Of a DNA stretch of 64,000 bases, positions 8,821-16,921 are shown piece by piece. Position 1 is the first letter of the stretch, and the number at the start of each line of letters is the position of its first letter. Source of the stretch: Duganella sp. Root1480D1 (GTDB lineage Bacteria; Pseudomonadota; Gammaproteobacteria; Burkholderiales; Burkholderiaceae_D); assembly GCF_001427305.1 (NCBI RefSeq), contig NZ_LMFZ01000045.1:122598-186597 (forward strand), in the 5' to 3' direction. The position numbers were made by a program, and so were the translations under genes. The notes under the pieces are model-generated. The model was not told where the DNA came from. It worked only from the letters and a program-made list of their open reading frames with translations, and searched no databases.

Positions 8821-9507
8821 TCAGCTCAGCTTTGCAATACGCAGCAGTCTACTTTGCTTATCTGGATGCCAGGCTTGTGCCAGCCCCTTCCTGCGCTGAC
8901 CAGGCAGAGCATACATAATGAGGACTGTCAGAGTCGGCAAGTGGTAAAAGTACTGTGCATATGCGCAACGGCCATCCGGCAACACCCTCGCCTCGATTTC
9001 GCTCCAGCCTGCGATCTTCTTGCCTATCTTGGGATGCAGACTGGGGCCGATAGCAAGAAACACTTCGGGATGCGCAGTTCGTCCAAGCAGCGCTTTGGAA
9101 AAGCCTACAATATCGATCGACAAACCGAACTCTGCAATTCTGCAACCGAAGTGCTTCACAAAATACAAATGAACGTCCAGCATTCTGGCGCTTGGCGATT
9201 TGAAGACCTTGTTCAGCTTTAGCAGCTGCCCAACGCGCAAAGGCGCCCTGCTTCTTAAGGCGGCTGACAACTGCTCCCAAGCACGGTCGTAAGGCTGTGT
9301 CAGGGTGCTGTTGCAATGTCCGCATAGCCGGGCTTTGGACTTAAACCCATCGTCCTTGATAGTCCGCTTACGGATATTTCGCGCCAAATCCGAGTGCAGA
9401 TACAGCTGACGGTTCTGAGATACATTGCCGAACGTTGCTCGAAGGTCCGACGCCTTCAGCATGTGTTCGCCAGAATCCGCAGGCTTACCACAAATCCAGC
9501 AATCCAT
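8821..9507 (-). CDS. Unknown protein with HNH-like zinc motif
   Basis: This 228-residue protein opens with MDCWICGK and GEHMLKASD. A second CxxC (LCGHCNS) lies near residue 62, followed by an aromatic helix. The order CxxC...(E)H...CxxCN is that of HNH-type zinc nuclease or zinc-ribbon proteins. The rest, with repeated basic and hydrophobic stretches, is unfamiliar. It begins with ATG and only a weak GAG upstream. It stands alone between the orphan antitoxin and a LysR gene. Nearly 200 bases of unassigned AT-richer DNA lie upstream of it, from 9508 to 9703. Its place at the edge of a defence island makes a DNA-directed role plausible but unproven. Confidence 0.5.
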   Translation of the reverse strand: MDCWICGKPADSGEHMLKASDLRATFGNVSQNRQLYLHSDLARNIRKRTIKDDGFKSKARLCGHCNSTLTQPYDRAWEQLSAALRSRAPLRVGQLLKLNKVFKSPSARMLDVHLYFVKHFGCRIAEFGLSIDIVGFSKALLGRTAHPEVFLAIGPSLHPKIGKKIAGWSEIEARVLPDGRCAYAQYFYHLPTLTVLIMYALPGQRRKGLAQAWHPDKQSRLLRIAKLS

Positions 9508-9703
9508 AATTTACTCACTACCCATTGGTCCCGTTGCTTTAGGCGCTCGCGGCTTATTAAGTCGTGTTGCGTTTGAAACCTCATGGCACGCAACACTTCC
9601 GATCTATTACAAAACGCAACAGAATTTAAGCAATGATAGTACATCATATAGGAGGAAATAGCGCAACACTAGCCCGATTCTACACAGTTTGCGAAGTTAT
9701 GCC

Positions 9704-10588
9704 TTAATCCCAGAGATCCTTCAATCCGCTGACCAAGGCGTCGAAAACCGTTCTGCACCGTGCATTATTCCGCAAATCCGAATGCATGGTGACCCACGTC
9801 GTCATCGTCATATGCATTTCCTTTTGAAGGATTCGAACGAGGTTCTTGTCCCGCGAAGCCAATCCTACCTGGTATCCGCCAATCCCTGCGCCGGCGCGTA
9901 CCAAGGCCATTTGCGCGAGATTGCTGTCGCAGCGGTATGCGAATATTTCGCGCTTCCATCCGCCAAATTTTTCGCCTGCCGCCCTAAGAAACGGCGTCTC
10001 CATATCGAAGCCCACGAGGCTGTGGCTCGCGAGCTCCGCGAGCTTCTTCGGCTCGCCTTGCACCGCCAGGTACTCCTTGTGCGCATAGAATCCCAGCGCA
10101 ACTTCGCCGACGCGCTGTGCCAATAAAAGATCCTGCTGCGGCCGCGTCATACGCACGGCAATGTCGACCTCTCGTCCGAGCAAATCCTGAACGGAGTCAC
10201 TAAGGACGAGTTCAATCGCCAATTCAGGATATTTGGTGCGAAGCGGCGCCAGGATCGATGGCAGGATTTCTACGCCCACGACTTCACTCGCCGAGATCCG
10301 CACGGCTCCCCGAACCGCGCTGTGGCCATGGGCGCTGCGTTCTATCGATGCGGCGGCGTGCTGCATTTCTTCGAGCTGCGAGCGCAATTGCAGCGCTGCG
10401 TCGGTCGGCTGCAGCCCCGATTGGGAGCGCGTGAATAGCGCCAGTCCGAGGCCGGATTCCAGCTCAGATATATGGCGCCCGACAGTCGGCTGCGTCAATC
10501 CCAGCGATCTGGCGGCGCCTGACAGTGACTGGGCGTTCAAAACGTGCAAAAAGGTCCGGTACAAGTCCCAGGGAATCGAGGTTGTCAT
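9704..10588 (-). CDS. LysR family transcriptional regulator
   Basis: This 294-residue LysR-type regulator has an N-terminal winged helix-turn-helix (about 1-60, with SLSGAARSLGLTQPTVGRHI as the recognition region). A periplasmic-binding-like effector domain follows from about residue 90. It is divergent from the NAD(P)-binding oxidoreductase gene at 10684, which it probably controls, as is usual for this family. A perfect 14-base palindrome with ATAC and GTAT ends overlaps its own start codon, consistent with autorepression. The inducer is unknown. The start is set by that ATG because the domain begins immediately. Confidence 0.92.
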   Translation of the reverse strand: MTTSIPWDLYRTFLHVLNAQSLSGAARSLGLTQPTVGRHISELESGLGLALFTRSQSGLQPTDAALQLRSQLEEMQHAAASIERSAHGHSAVRGAVRISASEVVGVEILPSILAPLRTKYPELAIELVLSDSVQDLLGREVDIAVRMTRPQQDLLLAQRVGEVALGFYAHKEYLAVQGEPKKLAELASHSLVGFDMETPFLRAAGEKFGGWKREIFAYRCDSNLAQMALVRAGAGIGGYQVGLASRDKNLVRILQKEMHMTMTTWVTMHSDLRNNARCRTVFDALVSGLKDLWD

Positions 10589-10600
10589 ACAAATTTGTAT
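10587..10600. promoter_or_regulatory. Perfect 14-bp palindrome, candidate LysR operator
   Basis: ATACAAATTTGTAT is a perfect dyad that fits the T-N11-A rule for LysR regulators (ATAC...GTAT). It overlaps the first bases of the regulator gene and lies about 85 bases upstream of the divergent oxidoreductase start. Bound regulator could therefore repress itself and activate the neighbour. Seen directly; function inferred. Confidence 0.6.
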
Positions 10601-10683
10601 AGCGGATGCAAAGCTTTAGGGAATTTTCGTTGATCCCGAGTTTGGCGATAATTCGCTCCATAGTCAACTTTACGGAGCAAATC

Positions 10684-11661
10684 ATGCAAGCAAAAATGGT
10701 ATTGGTACTCGGTCCAAGTGGCGGAATCGGTGGCGAAATGCTGCGGCAACTCGTGGCCAATGGCTGGAAAGTCCGCGCACTGAAACGCGGCCTAGGTGTC
10801 GCAAGCCGTATCTCCGGTGGCGTTGAATGGATCGAGGGCGACGCGATGAATGCGCAGGACGTCGGCAGGGCGTCTGAAGGCTGTTCCGTGATCGTTCACG
10901 CCGTCAATCCGCCGGGCTATCGGGGCTGGGGCCAGCAGGTTTTGCCGATGATCGACAACACAATCGCCGCAGCTGCTGCGCAAGGCGCAACCATCGTCTT
11001 GCCGGGAACGGTCTATAACTACGGACCGGATGCCTTCCCGGTCCTTCACGAAAATTCGTTGCAGCGCCCTCTTACGCGTAAAGGCAAAATCCGCGTCGAA
11101 ATGGAGAAGCGCCTGCAGGAGGCAAGCCAGCACGGTAAAGTGCGCGTGATCGTGGTCCGGGCCGGCGACTTCTTTGGCCCGGGCGCCCGCAATAACTGGC
11201 TTTCGCAAGGCATGATCCAACCGGGCCAGGTGCCGGCTGAGGTCAAGCTTCCTGGCGCGCCGGGCGTTGGCCATCAATATGCTTACTTGCCCGACGTGGC
11301 GGCAACCATGATTGCGCTGCTGGATATGCGCGAAAAATTGCCTGCATTCGCCAGCTACCACATGGCCGGATATTGGGACCATGATGGCACCGAGTTTGGA
11401 CAGGCAATACAGCGCGTAGTTGAATCCCACGGGGCAAAGCGCCCAAAGCTGAAGGCGTTCCCGTGGTGGCTGATACGTCTCGCTGCGCCATTCAACGAGA
11501 CTCTGCGCGAAATGATGGAAATGCGCTATTTATGGCAGCGCGCGGTTCGGATGGAAAACCGGCAGCTTCGGAAGGTACTTGGCACCGAGCCCCATACGCC
11601 GCTTGAAACCGCCCTCGCCTGCACGCTTGGCAGCCTTGGCTGCCTTCCTGCCGACGCTTAG
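10684..11661 (+). CDS. NAD(P)-binding epimerase/dehydratase-like oxidoreductase
   Basis: This 325-residue extended-SDR-like protein has the N-terminal Rossmann nucleotide-binding motif GPSGGIGG at residues 10-17. It carries an INPPGY/HAVNPP-type loop and a GTVYNYGP segment with the tyrosine in the place used by atypical SDRs. The ATG at 10684 is chosen over an upstream in-frame codon because CGGAGC sits at the right distance. Resemblance is to the NAD-dependent epimerase/dehydratase family used for small-molecule or sugar-nucleotide reduction; the substrate is not predictable. The stop overlaps the convergent OsmC-YcaO gene by four bases. Confidence 0.8.
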   Translation: MQAKMVLVLGPSGGIGGEMLRQLVANGWKVRALKRGLGVASRISGGVEWIEGDAMNAQDVGRASEGCSVIVHAVNPPGYRGWGQQVLPMIDNTIAAAAAQGATIVLPGTVYNYGPDAFPVLHENSLQRPLTRKGKIRVEMEKRLQEASQHGKVRVIVVRAGDFFGPGARNNWLSQGMIQPGQVPAEVKLPGAPGVGHQYAYLPDVAATMIALLDMREKLPAFASYHMAGYWDHDGTEFGQAIQRVVESHGAKRPKLKAFPWWLIRLAAPFNETLREMMEMRYLWQRAVRMENRQLRKVLGTEPHTPLETALACTLGSLGCLPADA

Positions 11662-13862
11662 CGGGATTTGGCTGCCGCTTTGGCGCGAGCCGCGTGCAAT
11701 TTGCGGTAGCTGTCGATCTTGCGTTGATGCCTGTCGAGTCCTTCCAGCTTCATGCTGGCTGGGGTCAAGCCATAGAATCGCACGCTGCCGTCGACGGAGC
11801 CGATTACCGCGTCCATCTTCTCGTCACCGAACATGCGGCGGAAGTTGACGACGTAATCGTCCAGTTCCATGTCTTCGTCGAGCAGTACTTCCAGTACAGC
11901 GCTCAAGGCCTGGTAGAACAGGCCGCGATCCAGGCTGTTGTCGTTGTACTGCAGGAAGGCATCGACCAGTTCGCGGGCGGCTTCGTATTCATTGAGGGCC
12001 AGGTTAATCAGCAGCCTCAATTCCAGTACGGTCAGTTGACCCCACACCGTGTTTTCGTCGAACTCGATGCCGATCAGGGTGGCAATGTCGCCGTATTCAT
12101 CAAGCTCGCTGTTTTCCAGGCGTTCGAGGAGTTCATCCAGGCTGTCGTCATCCAGGCGATGCAGGTTCAGGATATCGTCGCGGAACAGGAGCGCTTTGTT
12201 AGTGTTATCCCAGATTAGGTCTTCCACCGGATAGATTTCGGAGTAGCCAGGCACCAGGATGCGGCATGCAGTCGCACCCAATTCATCGTAGACCGCCATG
12301 TAGGCTTCTTTGCCCAGGTCTTTCAGGATGCCAAACAAGGTCGCCGCTTCTTCGGCATTCGAGTTTTCGCCTTGACCTGAGAAATCCCACTCCACGAAAT
12401 CGAAGTCTGACTTGGCGCTGAAGAAGCGCCAGGACACGATCCCGCTGGAGTCGATGAAGTGTTCCACAAAGTTGTTTGGCTCGGTCACCGCGTTGCTGAC
12501 GAAGGTCGGGCGAGGCAAATCGTTCAGGCCTTCAAAGCTGCGGCCCTGGAGCAGTTCGGTCAGGCTGCGTTCCAGCGCCACTTCAAAGCTCGGATGCGCG
12601 CCGAACGAGGCGAACACGCCGCCCGTGCGCGGGTTCATCAGCGTCACGCACATCACCGGATAGGTTCCGCCAAGCGAGGCGTCCTTCACCAGCACCGGGA
12701 AGCCCTGGTCTTCCAGGCCTTTGATGCCTGCAACAATCCCTGGATACTTGGCCAGCACTTCGTGTGGCACGTCGGGCAGCGCCAGTTCGCCTTCCAGGAT
12801 TTCGCGCTTGACCGCCCTTTCGAAAATCTCCGACAGGCATTGCACTTGTGCTTCTACCAACGTGTTCCCGGCACTCATGCCGTTACTGACGAAGAGGTTT
12901 TCGACCAGGTTGGTCGGGAAGTACACGGTTTCGCCGTCGGACTGCCTGACGAACGGCAATGAGCAGATGCCGCGTTCAACGTTGCCGGAGTTGGTGTCGT
13001 ACAGGTGCGAGCCACGCAGCTCGCCATCGGCATCGTAAATCCCGCGGGTGTACTCATCCAGGATCTCGGCCGGCAGCGCATCTTTTCGGCCAGGCTTGAA
13101 CCAGCGCTCGTTCGGATAATGCACGAAGTCGGCGTTGGCAATGTCCTCGCCCCAGAATTCACCGGCGTAGAAGTGGTTGCAGCTAATGCGTTCGATGTAT
13201 TCGCCCAGTGCAGACGCCAGCGCACTTTCCTTGGTTGAGCCTTTGCCGTTGGTGAAGCACATTGGCGAGTGCGCGTCGCGGATATGCAGCGACCAGACAT
13301 TGGGGACGATATTGCGCCAGGAAGCGATTTCAATCTTGATGCCGAGGTTGGCCAGGAGGCCCGACATATTGGCGATGGTCTGCTCCAGCGGCAGGTCCTT
13401 GCCAGGGATGTAAGTGGTGGTGCCGGCAGCAGGATCAAGGGTCAGCAAAGCCTGGGCATCGGCGTCCAGGTTTTCGACTTCCTCAATGATGAATTCAGGG
13501 CCGGCCTGTACTACTTTTTTCACGGTGCAGCGGTCGATGGAACGCAGGATGCCTTCGCGGTCTTTGGCCGAGATATCGGGCGGCAGCTCAACCTGGATCT
13601 TGAAAATCTGCTGGTAGCGGTTTTCGGGATCGACAATATTATTTTGCGACAGGCGGATGTTTTCAGTTGGAATATTGCGAGTCGAGCAATACAGCTTTAC
13701 AAAATACGCGGCGCACAAGGCCGACGAAGCCAGGAAGTAGTCAAATGGGCCCGGCGCCGAGCCGTCTCCCTTATAGCGGATTGGCTGGTCTGCAATGACC
13801 GTGAAATCGTCGAATTTGGCTTCGAGACGAAGCTTATCGAGAAAGTTGACCTTAATTTCCAT
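11658..13862 (-). CDS. OsmC domain / YcaO domain fusion protein
   Basis: This is a 734-residue fusion. Residues 1-135 form an OsmC/Ohr-like domain retaining both cysteines (in ALCAAYF and DRCTV), which in the family reduce organic peroxides. From about 150 to 560 there is a YcaO ATP-binding domain with ESALASALGEYIERI and SEIFERAVKREI, the glutamate-rich nucleotide-binding elements. A helical C-terminal part follows. YcaO proteins phosphorylate amide backbones; E. coli YcaO (without OsmC) supports methylthiolation of ribosomal protein S12. No peptide precursor or modification genes lie nearby, so the housekeeping YcaO role is more likely than a RiPP cluster. Confidence 0.9.
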   Translation of the reverse strand: MEIKVNFLDKLRLEAKFDDFTVIADQPIRYKGDGSAPGPFDYFLASSALCAAYFVKLYCSTRNIPTENIRLSQNNIVDPENRYQQIFKIQVELPPDISAKDREGILRSIDRCTVKKVVQAGPEFIIEEVENLDADAQALLTLDPAAGTTTYIPGKDLPLEQTIANMSGLLANLGIKIEIASWRNIVPNVWSLHIRDAHSPMCFTNGKGSTKESALASALGEYIERISCNHFYAGEFWGEDIANADFVHYPNERWFKPGRKDALPAEILDEYTRGIYDADGELRGSHLYDTNSGNVERGICSLPFVRQSDGETVYFPTNLVENLFVSNGMSAGNTLVEAQVQCLSEIFERAVKREILEGELALPDVPHEVLAKYPGIVAGIKGLEDQGFPVLVKDASLGGTYPVMCVTLMNPRTGGVFASFGAHPSFEVALERSLTELLQGRSFEGLNDLPRPTFVSNAVTEPNNFVEHFIDSSGIVSWRFFSAKSDFDFVEWDFSGQGENSNAEEAATLFGILKDLGKEAYMAVYDELGATACRILVPGYSEIYPVEDLIWDNTNKALLFRDDILNLHRLDDDSLDELLERLENSELDEYGDIATLIGIEFDENTVWGQLTVLELRLLINLALNEYEAARELVDAFLQYNDNSLDRGLFYQALSAVLEVLLDEDMELDDYVVNFRRMFGDEKMDAVIGSVDGSVRFYGLTPASMKLEGLDRHQRKIDSYRKLHAARAKAAAKSR

Positions 13863-13887
13863 GGCAATGTTCCAAATTAGTGCTCAA

Positions 13888-13905
13888 AATAGCGTGGCCG
13901 CTATT
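13888..13905. promoter_or_regulatory. 18-bp inverted repeat upstream of the OsmC-YcaO gene
   Basis: AATAGCG (13888-13894) and CGCTATT (13899-13905) are perfect seven-base arms with a four-base centre. The repeat lies 26-43 bases upstream of the OsmC-YcaO start and downstream of the sensor kinase stop. On the minus strand the second arm is followed by four T residues in all, so it could be a weak terminator for the kinase or an operator for OsmC-YcaO. The two cannot be told apart here. Confidence 0.35.
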
Positions 13906-13948
13906 ATCGGCTCTTTTTCAATGCACCGCAAAGCCTGTTCGGCGGACC

Positions 13949-16909
13949 TCAAAAAGCCTTTTTTGCCGGCACGTTGACGGTAATTGTCGTGCCCTCGCCC
14001 GGTTTGCTGTCGATGACCAGGCCGGCACCGATGCAGCCTGCGCGTTCGCGCATGCCGACCAGCCCCCAATGTCCAGGGCGCTGGCCTGAGGCGATGATGC
14101 TTTGATCGATGCCGCGGCCGTTATCGGAAATGCGTACATTGACCGCATCGCTGCCGTAATCGATGGCCAGTTCGATTCGGCTGGCACCCGCGTAGCGCGA
14201 GGCATTGAACAGCGCTTCGCGCGCGATCGCGTACAGCTCGTCGTTTACGTGCTGGTGCAGTTGGCGCGGCGTGCCTTGGACATTTACTTCAAATGCATGC
14301 GCGCCGTGCGCCGCCAGCCCTTTCCCGAATTGTCCCAGTGTCTGTTCAAGATGCTCCTGCGATGCCGCGGCGCGCAGATCCAGGATCTGTTCGCGCCCTT
14401 CCACCAGCAGTTTTTCGGCGAAATCGAGCGTATTGTTCAGGCAGACTCTCTCCTGCGAGCCCTCCTTCAGGTAGCGGCTATGGGCATCGAAGGAAATCAG
14501 CAGGGACTGTACACTTTGCAGCAAGGTGTCGTGCAATGCCCGGGCAATCCGCGAGCGTTCTGCCAGGCGTTCAAGCATGCGCTCCTGCATTTGCTTCGTC
14601 AGGTAGTGGACTCGCATTGCATACGCAGCGTACAGCATGAGCACGATGAGCAGCACCATCAGGATCTTGAACCAGATACTCTCAACGAAAGTGGGCGGGA
14701 TCTGGATCTCCAGATCAGCGCCCTTGCTATTCCAGCGGCCATCCTCGTTTGATCCTGTGACTTCGAATCGATATCGGCCCGGCATCAGGTTCGTGTAATA
14801 CGCTTGCCGACGCCCTACTGCTTCCTGCCATGCGTGATCCACGCCGGCCAGGCGGTATCGCAGGCGCACCCGTTCGGGGAGCGCCAGGCTCAATGCCGTG
14901 AAATCGACCTGCAGGCTGCGTGTCCCCTCCGGTAGCTGTACTTCACCATGCCGGGGAATGGCGTAGCGCTCACCATTGGCCAGCACACTGACCACTTCCA
15001 CCGGTGGCGCGAGCGGATTGCGATGGATGTGCGCCGGGTCGATGCTGCCGACCGAGCCTGTGGTCGCGTACCAGAGAATCCCGTCGCGCGTGACTTTGAG
15101 CGACGGGACGGGGCGCAGTTGCGGTGCATGGCCTTTCATGCCATCGTGCGCGTCGAAGCGTTCGAAGACAACCTGCGTGCCGCTATCCTTTAACCAGGCG
15201 GCCAAGCCGGCAGCGGGAATGCGATACAAGCCATCTGCTCCGTGCACCCACAGTTCGCCGTCCGGCAGCCGGACGATGCCGGACACGCCACGAAAGTCTT
15301 CGCCTCGCTCGCCGTGCAAAGCCGTGAAGCGGCCGTACCTGTACAGCGCGACGCCTTTTTCGCCACCGGCCCACATATTGCTGCCGTCGGCGTACAGGGT
15401 CATCACCGTACCGAGTTGAAGCCCATCGCCGGCACCAACTGTATGCGCTTCGCCGTTGCGGACGATGGTAACGAGACTGCGCAAATGCGCCATCCACAGG
15501 TTTCCGTCGTGATCCCGCGCCATCGACGTCGTCAGCAAATCAGGTATGCCTTTTACACCGCCCGATTTGATCCATTTGCCGTCAACGATTTTATAGACAC
15601 CCTTTCCCGCGGAAATTGAGACCCACAGGGCATCATCGCCGTCCTGCTGGATGGCGTGAATGCGCAAGGTTTTCAATTCTTCCGGCAATGCAAACAGGTT
15701 TAGCGTGCCATCAGTTGCCCGGTGCACGACGCCATCCATTCCGCCCAGCCAAAGCGTGCCATCGGGGCCTGTATAGCTGGCGGTGATCTTGCCCGGAACC
15801 TCGAGCTTCACGCGCCCTTCCCTGTTAAAGCTCCACAAATCACTGGCATAGTCGCCAACCCATATGTCGCCGACAGGGCCATTCACGAGCGCAGGAAATT
15901 CCAGTGGCTTTTCAACCGCCGCAGTGCGCAGGCGATTCGGGCGAAGCCGGTCGATGCCTTGCGAAGTGCCAATCCAGAGACTGCCCTCGCGGTCCTCCAG
16001 GAGCGCACCGATCATCGGACCGCTGATATTGTTCTGGCTTGACAGTCGCTGGTTCGCATCGCCAGGTGTGGTTGGGTCCAGCCGCCGTTCCAGGCCATCG
16101 GGCTGCGCGATCCACATCGTGCCGCGACGGTCGAAACGCATCATTACGCCTTCGACTTCGGCGGGAATAGGCTGTTTCATCGGCGGTGGCGCAGTACGAA
16201 CCTTGTAGTACCGTCGTTCGAAATCGTTGCCCCAGATGGTCCCATCCGGGGCTTCGCACAGCGAGACCAGTGTCTTGCGCGGCCAGGCCTGGCTGAAGCG
16301 GGTTTCACCGGGCCGGCGGAAGAAAGCGCCAGTATTGGTGCCGACCCAGGTCGTGCCATCGCGCGCAAACAGGATCTGGAACACGCCGAGCGTGGGCAGG
16401 CCCGATTCCTGTCCAAGATGCTGGAAGCGCTTGCCGCCCGCCGGGAGAACCGCTACACCGTCACGCATCGCGGCCCAAATAGCGCCATCAGGGGCCGCCT
16501 CGATATGCAAGGCTCCGACAGGCTGCAATCCATCGCCCTCGGCATAATGGTGCACCCCGTCCTTTCGGAAGACCGAAACACCGCCGGCGCGGTACCCCAC
16601 CCAAAGCGCCCCGTCGGGTGCGGAGGCAAGCGCCATCAGGTTGCTGGATTCAAGGCCATGGCCGAAGACCTTTTCGGTACGTTCGAAACTCACGCCGTCA
16701 AAGCGATACAGGCCGGTTGGCGAAGCAATCCACAGCCAGCCGTCCGCACCTTGCGCGAACTTGGTGGCGCTGGCCGGCGCACCATCCAGTTCGGTCCAGG
16801 CGGTATGGGTGTAATCGATAAGTAATGGCCTTGCCGCCCCGGCCAGTACCGGCGGGATTCCGCACGTCAGGCAAAGGAAAACCAGGAATTGAAATGCGCG
16901 CAGAATCAT
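13949..16909 (-). CDS. Sensor histidine kinase with extracytoplasmic beta-propeller
   Basis: This 986-residue membrane sensor starts with a signal sequence (about 1-24). Repeated two-component-regulator propeller blades follow (WLWIASPTGLYRFDG and GSLWIGTSQGIDRLRPN are typical), then a Y_Y_Y domain at about 640-720. One membrane helix lies near 735-757. The cytoplasmic part is a HisKA_3 domain with phospho-accepting H793 in ALHDTLLQS and a HATPase with DNGRGID and GLVGMRERAG. This architecture senses outside ligands, often glycans, and usually signals to a NarL/LuxR-type response regulator. No regulator gene lies beside it. Only 12 bases separate it from the permease gene upstream, so the two may share a transcript. 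Confidence 0.9.
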   Translation of the reverse strand: MILRAFQFLVFLCLTCGIPPVLAGAARPLLIDYTHTAWTELDGAPASATKFAQGADGWLWIASPTGLYRFDGVSFERTEKVFGHGLESSNLMALASAPDGALWVGYRAGGVSVFRKDGVHHYAEGDGLQPVGALHIEAAPDGAIWAAMRDGVAVLPAGGKRFQHLGQESGLPTLGVFQILFARDGTTWVGTNTGAFFRRPGETRFSQAWPRKTLVSLCEAPDGTIWGNDFERRYYKVRTAPPPMKQPIPAEVEGVMMRFDRRGTMWIAQPDGLERRLDPTTPGDANQRLSSQNNISGPMIGALLEDREGSLWIGTSQGIDRLRPNRLRTAAVEKPLEFPALVNGPVGDIWVGDYASDLWSFNREGRVKLEVPGKITASYTGPDGTLWLGGMDGVVHRATDGTLNLFALPEELKTLRIHAIQQDGDDALWVSISAGKGVYKIVDGKWIKSGGVKGIPDLLTTSMARDHDGNLWMAHLRSLVTIVRNGEAHTVGAGDGLQLGTVMTLYADGSNMWAGGEKGVALYRYGRFTALHGERGEDFRGVSGIVRLPDGELWVHGADGLYRIPAAGLAAWLKDSGTQVVFERFDAHDGMKGHAPQLRPVPSLKVTRDGILWYATTGSVGSIDPAHIHRNPLAPPVEVVSVLANGERYAIPRHGEVQLPEGTRSLQVDFTALSLALPERVRLRYRLAGVDHAWQEAVGRRQAYYTNLMPGRYRFEVTGSNEDGRWNSKGADLEIQIPPTFVESIWFKILMVLLIVLMLYAAYAMRVHYLTKQMQERMLERLAERSRIARALHDTLLQSVQSLLISFDAHSRYLKEGSQERVCLNNTLDFAEKLLVEGREQILDLRAAASQEHLEQTLGQFGKGLAAHGAHAFEVNVQGTPRQLHQHVNDELYAIAREALFNASRYAGASRIELAIDYGSDAVNVRISDNGRGIDQSIIASGQRPGHWGLVGMRERAGCIGAGLVIDSKPGEGTTITVNVPAKKAF

Positions 16910-16921
16910 TTGGCGCGCATT

